Shown here in pieces: positions 1 to 6,100 of a stretch of 6,100 nt of DNA. A program made the position numbers and the translations under genes. Numbering within the stretch: position 1 is the first letter of the stretch; every line of letters begins with the position of its first letter. Source of the DNA: Microbacteriaceae bacterium (GTDB lineage Bacteria > Actinomycetota > Actinomycetes > Actinomycetales > Microbacteriaceae); contig DMKW01000147.1 in NCBI GenBank assembly GCA_003454135.1, positions 4,194 to 10,293 on the forward strand, read 5' to 3'. The notes below the pieces were generated by a model. The model made no database searches, was not told where the DNA came from, and saw nothing but the letters and a program-made list of their open reading frames with translations.

Positions 1-541
1 CGCGGGCCCACGCGGGCACTCGAAGCATGAGCTGCTCGAAGTCGATGCGATCGATGGTGTTCGACTTGAAGGCCCAGTCAAGAGCGGCCACCACAACCTC
101 GAGTGGTTCGTCGATGATCGCCTGGAGTAGCGCATCCTCGACGGCCACGCTCGTGGGGGTTCCCCGCGAGACAACGTCGTCGTCATCCCAGTGCAGGACC
201 ACGCCCTGGCGCGAAAGCCTGGTGCTTGCGATCCGTCGGCTCCATGGCGACCGCTGCCTCGCGGCGTTTCGCGGAACAGACACGTGGAGGGGGAAGTTGC
301 CGTACGCCCACGCGCCGAGCTCCACGAGGGCGGACATGCCGGTGAGGCGCCCTCCTACTCGCACGGCGCGAAACGCCGCGGAGGTGTCGGCCAGCGTGGA
401 GTACCAACCGTTGCGCGCGCGAAGGGCGGCACCGCACTTCACCGCATTGGTGAGGTCACGGTCCGTCGCGCCGCGAGCAACGAGCTGTTGTTTCTGGGCC
501 ATCCCGCCGAGCGCGGCGACGAGAGCTGCGACATCCGTCAT
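1..541 (-). CDS. AbiEi-like N-terminal winged-helix protein, partial (possible DUF559-type protein)
   Basis: This minus-strand frame opens with ATG at 541-539 and stays open to the left edge, giving 180 residues with no stop; the C-terminus is missing. Residues about 4-50 (VAALVAALGGMAQKQQLVAR onward, ending near NGWYSTL) look like the small helix-turn-helix found at the N-terminus of AbiEi-type antitoxins. It is followed by RLTGMSALVELGAW (65-78), a beta-rich stretch with LHVSVPRNA (85-93) and VVLHWDD (114-120), and TSVAVEDALLQ (130-140). This order is what I know from actinobacterial proteins annotated as AbiEi-domain or DUF559-domain proteins; many of these end in a Vsr/MutH-like nuclease fold, which here would lie past the edge. 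No partner toxin is visible. No strong ribosome binding site precedes the ATG (ACAGTGGACGG). It is separated from glyS by 228 bp, so it is probably a separate transcription unit. The function of the family is poorly known; antitoxin, regulator or nuclease are all possible. The reading frame is certain, the family call moderate. Confidence 0.72.
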   Translation of the reverse strand, partial: MTDVAALVAALGGMAQKQQLVARGATDRDLTNAVKCGAALRARNGWYSTLADTSAAFRAVRVGGRLTGMSALVELGAWAYGNFPLHVSVPRNAARQRSPWSRRIASTRLSRQGVVLHWDDDDVVSRGTPTSVAVEDALLQAIIDEPLEVVVAALDWAFKSNTIDRIDFEQLMLRVPAWAR

Positions 542-628
542 CCGTCCACTGTGGCGACGTCATCGACCCGGATTCGGACCGCGCCCCAAGCTGTGGATGG
601 TCAGCTATTCCCCGTGCCCGCGAGGACT

Positions 629-640
629 GGTCGCTCGACC
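629..640. promoter_or_regulatory. Short dyad GGTCG-CT-CGACC, possible operator
   Basis: Two perfect 5-bp arms (629-633 and 636-640) are separated by 2 bp, 88 bp upstream of the start codon of the AbiEi-like gene. The size suits a small dimeric helix-turn-helix regulator, and AbiEi-type antitoxins are known to autoregulate by binding inverted repeats in their own promoters. In GC-rich DNA a dyad this short also arises by chance, so this is only a candidate. Confidence 0.15.
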
Positions 641-646
641 TAATCC

Positions 647-742
647 TTCGGAAATTCAGGAGTTCGGAGTCGTCTCAGCACGTCGCCGGGCGAAATGAGT
701 GATCGACGAAGGCCGCTTCGCGCGAATTCCTGAATTTTCGAA
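647..742. repeat. Long imperfect inverted repeat, arms 647-666 and 723-742
   Basis: The left arm (TTCGGAAATTCAGGAGTTCG) and the reverse complement of the right arm agree at 18 of 20 positions, with a 56-bp spacer. The two differences (651 against 738, 662 against 727) would be G-U pairs in RNA read from the plus strand, giving an unbroken 20-bp stem. In RNA read from the minus strand, the direction of the flanking genes, they become C/A mismatches. The repeat lies wholly between glyS and the AbiEi-like gene. It could be a bidirectional processing or termination structure, the two ends of a small element, or a pair of protein-binding sites. Its right arm overlaps the local hairpin at 716-751, so the two structures exclude each other. 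Confidence 0.6.
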
Positions 743-751
743 AGCGCGAAG
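716..751 (-). terminator. GC-rich hairpin downstream of glyS, candidate terminator without U-tract
   Basis: CTTCGCGC (716-723) pairs perfectly with GCGCGAAG (744-751), an 8-bp stem. The enclosed 20 nt can add a small inner AATT-CCTG-AATT stem (725-728 with 733-736). On the minus strand the hairpin begins 18 nt after the glyS TAG stop (772-770), a normal place for a terminator. The sequence after it (715 downward) has no run of U, so it does not meet the classical intrinsic-terminator definition. Such tail-less hairpins are often proposed as terminators in actinobacteria. A third competing mini-hairpin, CGAAG-GCCG-CTTCG, lies at 707-720. Confidence 0.4.
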
Positions 752-769
752 GACGGGTGGCCTCCGCCG

Positions 770-2155
<1,386 letters not shown>

Positions 2156-2243
2156 GGATAACTCCAAGAATCACACCGTGCTGGATGCGCGGTCGAGGGG
2201 GGGTGAGGTTCACCAGCTTACCGAGCGTGCGAGGTCGTGATCG
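2156..2243. other. Gap between the cysteine desulfurase gene and glyS
   Basis: This 88-bp stretch contains the glyS ribosome binding site and a 5-bp hairpin GGTGA-GGT-TCACC (2202-2214) beside a run of seven C on the minus strand. There is no U-tract, so I do not call a terminator. On the minus strand a TAAGCT hexamer (2221-2216) could act as a -10 element about 60 nt before the glyS start, but I see no matching -35 element at the usual spacing. The leader is too short for a T-box riboswitch and no T-box motif is seen. Whether glyS has a promoter here cannot be settled from sequence alone. Confidence 0.5.
2162..2165 (-). promoter_or_regulatory. Ribosome binding site (GGAG) that decides the glyS start
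   Basis: The minus strand reads TTGGAGTTATCCGTG. GGAG lies 6 nt ahead of GTG at 2155, an ideal spacing, and the TTG that would start the longer version overlaps the GGAG. This supports GTG as the true start. Confidence 0.6.
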
Positions 2244-3377
2244 TCAGCGCAGCGACCCGACGGCGGCAACCGCGTCGGCGACCGCGACGACGACCTGCCG
2301 CGCGTCGGCCTCGGTGATCGAGGAATCGAGCGTGAAGCGCACCGCGGTCTTCGCGGTGTCGTCGTCGATGCCGAGCGCGACGAGAACGTGGGAGGCCTCG
2401 TCGCTGCCGGCCGCGCACGCCGACCCGCTCGACGACACGATCCCCCGGCGTTCGAGTTCGAGCAGCACGGCCTCGCCGCTCGTGCCCGGGAAGCAGAACG
2501 ACGCGTGAGACGGCAACCGGCTCTCGCGGTGACCGGTGAGGATCGCGCCGGGCACCGAGCCGAGCACGCCGTCGATGATCGCGTCGCGCGAACGTCCCAC
2601 GGCATCGGCCGGCAGTCTGGCGGTCAACCGGATCGCCTCGGCGAGGCCGACCGCCCCCGCCACGTTCTCGGTGCCCGAGCGTCGCCCGCGCTCCTGGCCG
2701 CCGCCGTGCAGCACCGGTTCGAGCGGAACGGATCCGCGAACCGCTAGCACGCCGATTCCCTTGGGCGCACCGAGCTTGTGCCCGGAGAGGCTCAGGGCGT
2801 CGACGCCGAGCGTCCGCAGTCCAACGTCGAGCCACGGGGCCGATTGCACGGCATCCGTGTGGATCGGCACCCCGGCGGCTCGCGCAACGTCGGCGATGGT
2901 CCGGATCGGCTGCACCGTGCCCACCTCATTATTGGCGTGCATGATCGTGACGATGGTCGTGTCCGGCCGCAGCGCCGCCGCGACATCGTCTGGGTCGACG
3001 AGGCCGCCGTCGCCGAGCGGCACGAGGGTGATCTCGAAGCCGTGGTGCCTCCGCAGGTAGTCGCAACTCGCGAGCACCGCCTCGTGCTCGATCGCCGTGG
3101 TGACGATGTGCCTGCCTCGCGGCGCCGCGAGGGCGATCCCCTTGATGGCGAGGTTGTTGGCCTCGGTGCCGCCCGAGGTGAACACGACCTCGGAGGGCCG
3201 GCAGTCGAGCGCGGCGGCGATCGAGTCCCTCGCCGCGGCGAGCCCTCGGGCCGCGGCCTCCCCCACCTCGTGGTGGCTCGACGGGTTGCCGAACGAGCCG
3301 GTGAACCACGGCCACATGGCCTCGAGCACCTCGCGTCGAACCGGCGTCGTCGCCGCGTGGTCGAGGTAGATGGTCAC
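2244..3377 (-). CDS. nifS: IscS/NifS-type cysteine desulfurase linked to the NAD operon (NadS-like)
   Basis: A PLP-dependent enzyme that takes sulfur from L-cysteine, leaving alanine and an enzyme persulfide used to build Fe-S clusters. The 377-residue protein has the whole family pattern: YLDHAATTP (4-12), FGNPSSHH (29-36), FTSGGTEANN (66-75), His98 in AIEHEAV expected to stack on PLP, HANNEVG (147-153), Asp175 in HTDAVQ, the PLP lysine Lys201 in LSGHKLGAPKG, RSGTENV (233-239) and the catalytic Cys321 in SSSGSACAAGS. The loop around Cys321 is the long IscS-type (group I) form, not the SufS form. Translation starts at GTG (3377), overlapping the nadC stop as GTGA, with GAGG 7 nt upstream. Being the last gene of a nadA-nadB-nadC run, it most likely serves maturation of the NadA [4Fe-4S] cluster, as described for nad-linked NifS proteins in other bacteria. 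A role in general Fe-S assembly or tRNA thiolation is not excluded. The family is certain; the NadA link is inferred from position. Confidence 0.93.
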   Translation of the reverse strand: MTIYLDHAATTPVRREVLEAMWPWFTGSFGNPSSHHEVGEAAARGLAAARDSIAAALDCRPSEVVFTSGGTEANNLAIKGIALAAPRGRHIVTTAIEHEAVLASCDYLRRHHGFEITLVPLGDGGLVDPDDVAAALRPDTTIVTIMHANNEVGTVQPIRTIADVARAAGVPIHTDAVQSAPWLDVGLRTLGVDALSLSGHKLGAPKGIGVLAVRGSVPLEPVLHGGGQERGRRSGTENVAGAVGLAEAIRLTARLPADAVGRSRDAIIDGVLGSVPGAILTGHRESRLPSHASFCFPGTSGEAVLLELERRGIVSSSGSACAAGSDEASHVLVALGIDDDTAKTAVRFTLDSSITEADARQVVVAVADAVAAVGSLR

Positions 3378-4228
3378 GTCGACACCTCGATATCGAGGCC
3401 CAGGTCGACGGATCGCACGCTGTGCGTGAGAGCGCCGACGGAGATGATGTCCACTCCCGTGCGGGCGACGTCCCCGACCGTCTCGAGGGTCACGGATCCG
3501 CTCGCCTCGACGAGCGCGCGGCCGGCCACGAGCGCGACGCCGTCCCGGAGTTGTTGCAGGTCGAAGTTGTCGAGCATGATCGTGTCGACTCTCGCGGCGA
3601 GCACGGCCTCGATCTGGTCTGCGCGGTCGACCTCGACCTCGATGTGGGTCGTGTGGGAGAGCTTCGACCGCACCTCGAGCAGGGCCTCGGTAATGTCCCG
3701 ACCGCCGGCGGTGAGCACGGCGAGGTGATTGTCCTTCGCCATCACGGCGTCGGAGAGCGAGAACCGGTGGTTGTGGCCGCCGCCCGACCGCACGGCGTGG
3801 CGTTCGAAGAGCCGGAGCCCTGGAGTGGTCTTGCGCGTGTCGACGATGCGAGCGCGAGTGCCGGCCACCTCGGCGACGAAGCGCGACGTGAGGGTCGCGA
3901 TTCCCGACATCCGCTGCACGAAGTTGAGTGCGACCCGCTCGGCCCGCAGCACCGACCGCGCCGGGCCGCTCACCTCGGCGAGCACCGTGCCGGCCTCGAA
4001 CGGTTCGCCGTCCTGGGCCGCGATCGTCACTTCGATCGTGCGGTCGGTGAGGATCATGGCCGCGCGAAAGACGTCGCCGCCGCTGAACACGCCGGGCTCG
4101 CGGGCCACGAGACGAGCACTCGCCTTCGCGTCGACCGGAATGAGAAATTCCGAGGTCACATCACCCCACGGCGCGTCTTCGGCGAGGGCCGATCTCACTA
4201 CGGGGTCGATCTGGTCGGTGGTCAGCAT
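3374..4228 (-). CDS. nadC: Nicotinate-nucleotide pyrophosphorylase (quinolinate phosphoribosyltransferase)
   Basis: Converts quinolinate and PRPP to nicotinate mononucleotide, CO2 and pyrophosphate, the last step of de novo pyridine-ring synthesis. The 284 residues fit the family length. An N-terminal alpha/beta sandwich domain (about 1-110) leads into the type II phosphoribosyltransferase barrel. Visible active-site motifs are ERVALNFVQRMSGIAT (97-112), DTRKTTPGLR (130-139), RSGGGHNHRFSLSDAVMAKD (147-166, with His154, Arg155 and Lys165), IEVEVD (196-201), IMLDNF (217-222), EASGSV (241-246) and the phosphate-binding SVGALTHS (263-270). The basic residues that grip the two quinolinate carboxylates are all present. 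Its ATG (4228) lies inside the end of nadB (7-nt overlap), with AAAGG about 10 nt upstream, and its TGA overlaps the desulfurase start. Translation is therefore probably coupled on both sides. Confidence 0.96.
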   Translation of the reverse strand: MLTTDQIDPVVRSALAEDAPWGDVTSEFLIPVDAKASARLVAREPGVFSGGDVFRAAMILTDRTIEVTIAAQDGEPFEAGTVLAEVSGPARSVLRAERVALNFVQRMSGIATLTSRFVAEVAGTRARIVDTRKTTPGLRLFERHAVRSGGGHNHRFSLSDAVMAKDNHLAVLTAGGRDITEALLEVRSKLSHTTHIEVEVDRADQIEAVLAARVDTIMLDNFDLQQLRDGVALVAGRALVEASGSVTLETVGDVARTGVDIISVGALTHSVRSVDLGLDIEVST

Positions 4229-5781
4229 GGAACGGTAACCTTTCGTGCCCAGACGGTGTGCCGGGCGAATTCCGGCCTCGGGTGGGGAAAGTCGGAGCGG
4301 TAGTGAGCCCCACGGGATTCCTCGCGCGCGATGGCGGCGTCGACGACAAGACGGCCGAGTTCGAGCAGGTTGCCGGTCTCGAGGGATGCGACGGTCTCCC
4401 GATCCTCCATCCTCCAGCCGGCGAGGCGGTCGGCCGCGGCCTCGAGCGTCGCGCGCTCACGGAAGAGGCCGGCCGAATCCCACATCAGCCGCTGGAGCTC
4501 GGCCCGCGAAAACGGCTCGCTCGCGATCGCGGCGCGAACCGGAATCGGCTGGACGGCGTCGTCGAGCGCATCGGCATCGGGCACTTCGCCATCCACCGAG
4601 TCGCGAGCGGCGATGTCGAGCGCTCCCACGACCCGCCACGCGAAGACGAGCGACTCGAGCAGGGAGTTGGAGGCGAGCCGGTTGGCCCCGTGCACTCCGG
4701 TGCATGCGACCTCGCCCACGGCGAAGAGGCCGGGAAGGGAGGTGCGCCCCCAATCGTCGGTGCGGATGCCGCCCATCCAATAATGCGCGGCGGGCGTGAC
4801 CGGAATCGGTTCGCTGCCCCAGTCGAGGCCGTGTTCGCGGCACACGCGGGTGATGCCGGGAAAGCGCGAGGCGAGAAACTTCGAGCCGAGCGCCGTCGCA
4901 TCCAGCAGCACGGGCGTTCCGCCCTGCTCGGCCATGCGGTGGGCGATGCCCCGCGCGACGACGTCACGGGGGGCCAGTTCGGCGTCTGGATGCCAGTCGG
5001 CCATGAATCGGCGGCCGTCGTCGTCCACGAGCACGGCGCCCTCCCCGCGCACCGCCTCCGAGATGAGAAAGTTGCCCGGCACCGCGAGGGAGGTCGGGTG
5101 AAACTGGTAGAACTCCACGTCGCTCATGGCGGCTCCGGCACGCAGGGCCGCGGCAGCGCCATCCCCGGTCGCGACCGACGGGTTGGTGGTGTGCCGGTAG
5201 AGCTGGCCGGCGCCCCCGCTCGCGAGGATCACGGCATCCGCCTCGAGGCAGCTCGCAACGGTCAGGCCGAGAGCGTTCCGCTTGAGCACGTCGATGCCGA
5301 CAACCCTGCCGTCGCGAACAACGAGCTCGCGCACGAAGCAGAACTCGAGGATGCGGGCCGACGATTCGCGAACGGCGGCGGCGAGGGCCCGCTCGATCGC
5401 CGCCCCCGTCGCATCTCCTCCGGCGTGCAGGATCCGCGCGCTCGAATGCGCCGCCTCCCTCCCTCGCGCGAGCTCGCCCCGCTCGCGGTCGAACTGCACG
5501 CCGATCCGAATCAGGTCTCGAATGCGTTCCGGCCCCTCGGTGCAGAGCACCCTCACCGCCGCGCGGGCGTTGAGGCCGGCGCCGGCCTCCAGGGTGTCCC
5601 TGATGTGCGCCTCGACGCTGTCATCGGAAAAGAGCGCCGCGGCGATCCCGCCCTGCGCATAGCGCGTGTTGCTCTCGCCGAGCTCCGCCTTCGTCACGAG
5701 GGTCACGTCGTGGCTGCGACTCGCCTCGAGCGCGGCGACGAGCCCGGCGATCCCGGTTCCGACGACGATGACGCTGCCCAT
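4222..5781 (-). CDS. nadB: L-aspartate oxidase
   Basis: FAD enzyme that oxidises L-aspartate to iminoaspartate, passing electrons to oxygen or fumarate, the first step of bacterial de novo NAD synthesis. The 519-residue length is usual for the family. The Rossmann FAD-binding motif VGTGIAG is at 7-13, followed by SNTRYAQGGIAAAL (37-50), HSSARILHAGGDATG (112-126), ASGGAGQLYRHTTNP (187-201), EFYQFHPTSL (223-232), SEAVRGEGAVL (241-251), LAPRDVVARGIA (269-280), HYWMGGIRTDDWGRT (333-347) and FAVGEVACTGVHGANRLASN (353-372). Residues corresponding to the catalytic His, Arg and His of the succinate dehydrogenase/fumarate reductase superfamily appear as His228, Arg272 and His333. The helical C-terminal domain ends with the conserved ESRGAHYRSDFP (488-499). 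The ATG start is 1 nt after the nadA stop (TGAGATG), with GGGGA 5 nt upstream inside nadA. The fold is shared with SdhA/FrdA, but the motifs and the nadA/nadC context make NadB secure. Confidence 0.97.
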   Translation of the reverse strand: MGSVIVVGTGIAGLVAALEASRSHDVTLVTKAELGESNTRYAQGGIAAALFSDDSVEAHIRDTLEAGAGLNARAAVRVLCTEGPERIRDLIRIGVQFDRERGELARGREAAHSSARILHAGGDATGAAIERALAAAVRESSARILEFCFVRELVVRDGRVVGIDVLKRNALGLTVASCLEADAVILASGGAGQLYRHTTNPSVATGDGAAAALRAGAAMSDVEFYQFHPTSLAVPGNFLISEAVRGEGAVLVDDDGRRFMADWHPDAELAPRDVVARGIAHRMAEQGGTPVLLDATALGSKFLASRFPGITRVCREHGLDWGSEPIPVTPAAHYWMGGIRTDDWGRTSLPGLFAVGEVACTGVHGANRLASNSLLESLVFAWRVVGALDIAARDSVDGEVPDADALDDAVQPIPVRAAIASEPFSRAELQRLMWDSAGLFRERATLEAAADRLAGWRMEDRETVASLETGNLLELGRLVVDAAIAREESRGAHYRSDFPHPRPEFARHTVWARKVTVPC

Positions 5782-5782
5782 C

Positions 5783-6100
5783 TCAGTCCCCGATCACGCG
5801 TTCGTTCACGCCGCCCGGCCTGGCCGCGAGCATGCGTTCGAGCGCCACGCGGGCGGGCACGGCCACGTCATCCGGCACCTGGATGCGGTTGACGATCTCG
5901 CCGCGCACGAGGCCCTCGAGCACCCAGGCGAGGTAGGCGGGGTGGATGCGGTACATCGTGGAGCACGGGCAGATCACCGGATCGAGGCAGAAGATCTCGT
6001 GCTGCGGATACTGGGCGGCGAGCCGGTTGACCATGTTGATCTCGGTGCCGATCGCGAACGTGGTGGGTTCGGTCGCCGCCGCGATCGCCTTGCCGATGAA
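5783..6100 (-). CDS. nadA: Quinolinate synthase, C-terminal part
   Basis: Only the last 105 codons plus the TGA stop (5785-5783) are in the window. The frame is open through the right edge, with a complete codon at 6098-6100, so the internal ATG at 6034 is not the start. NadA condenses iminoaspartate with dihydroxyacetone phosphate to quinolinate at a [4Fe-4S] cluster held by three cysteines. The visible part has FAIGTEINMVNRL (the typical GTE near the third domain) and FCLDPVICPCSTMYRIHPAY, whose three cysteines are encoded at 5989-5987, 5971-5969 and 5965-5963. One of these, most likely the middle one, should be the third cluster ligand. A helical tail with LEGLVRGEIVNRI and ALERML ends the protein. 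The other two ligands and the start lie off the window. The gene leads into nadB with a 1-nt gap. Confidence 0.95.
   Translation of the reverse strand, partial: FIGKAIAAATEPTTFAIGTEINMVNRLAAQYPQHEIFCLDPVICPCSTMYRIHPAYLAWVLEGLVRGEIVNRIQVPDDVAVPARVALERMLAARPGGVNERVIGD

Larger units (their letters stand above)
542..769. other. Intergenic region between glyS and the AbiEi-like gene
   Basis: These 228 bp hold no convincing gene. Open frames crossing them on the plus strand are antisense continuations of the flanking genes and show no domain signature. The part from about 640 to 745 is visibly richer in A and T than the neighbouring genes and carries two near-mirror copies of an AAATTCAGGA-type sequence (described separately). 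Closer to the AbiEi-like gene lies a 12-bp dyad at 629-640. I could not pick out a persuasive -35/-10 pair for the AbiEi-like gene, although its promoter is expected in this stretch. Confidence 0.6.

Noticed and set aside
591..600. DnaA-box-like sequence (minus strand CCATCCACAG)
   Set aside because: It agrees with TTATCCACA at only 7 of 9 positions, is single, and lacks the clustered boxes and AT-rich unwinding element expected at an origin.
27..698. Plus-strand frames over the left edge (27-698 and 191-643)
   Set aside because: Their Ser/Arg/Thr-rich translations match no family I know, while the minus strand from 541 gives a protein with a plausible domain pattern and a better start.
2202..2214. 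Hairpin GGTGA-GGT-TCACC as terminator of the NAD operon
   Set aside because: The stem is only 5 bp and is followed on the transcribed strand by C residues, not U residues.
2156..2243. T-box or glycine riboswitch ahead of glyS
   Set aside because: The leader is at most 88 nt, with no T-box sequence, specifier stem or tandem glycine aptamer pattern that I can recognise.
2778..4303. Plus-strand open frames opposite the desulfurase gene and nadC (2778-3728 and 3422-4303)
   Set aside because: These are antisense shadows with Arg/Asp/His-rich sequence and no motif. The opposite strand encodes complete enzymes.
4258..5892. 544-codon open frame on the plus strand opposite nadB and the end of nadA
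   Set aside because: Although longer than nadB itself, it has no domain signature, is compositionally biased, and crosses the nadA/nadB junction. The minus strand carries the conserved FAD and catalytic motifs.

Overview
The window looks like ordinary chromosomal DNA from a high-GC actinobacterium. The glycyl-tRNA synthetase is of the single-chain actinobacterial type, and the NadA C-terminus has the actinobacterial Cys-Pro-Cys-Ser-Thr-Met-Tyr-Arg-Ile signature. Codon use is strongly G/C at third positions. A member of Microbacteriaceae or a close relative is my best guess; this rests on protein character and was not tested by any search. All supported genes lie on the minus strand, so the biological reading direction is from right to left.

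From right to left (6100 to 2244) there is a tightly packed de novo NAD operon: nadA (only its last 105 codons are in the window), nadB, nadC and an IscS-type cysteine desulfurase. The junctions are a 1-nt gap, a 7-nt overlap and a 4-nt GTGA overlap, so the four genes are very likely one transcript with coupled translation. NadB oxidises L-aspartate to iminoaspartate. NadA condenses iminoaspartate with dihydroxyacetone phosphate to quinolinate, using an oxygen-sensitive [4Fe-4S] cluster. NadC converts quinolinate to nicotinate mononucleotide. The desulfurase probably supplies sulfur for the NadA cluster (a NadS-like role). The operon promoter and any NAD-responsive operator must lie beyond the right edge.

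An 88-bp gap (2156-2243) separates the desulfurase from glyS (770-2155), a full-length glycyl-tRNA synthetase in which I prefer a GTG start to the longer TTG start. A 228-bp gap (542-769) follows, holding a GC-rich hairpin that may terminate glyS and an unusually long, nearly perfect inverted repeat that overlaps it. The left edge (541 to 1) holds the first 180 codons of a further minus-strand gene. It resembles the actinobacterial proteins with an AbiEi-like N-terminal winged helix, many of which end in a DUF559/Vsr-like nuclease domain; its C-terminus is outside the window.

I see no tRNA or rRNA gene, CRISPR array, insertion sequence or prophage gene. I found no convincing new multi-gene system. 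The least explained parts are the inverted-repeat structure in the 542-769 gap and the AbiEi-like gene at the left edge.
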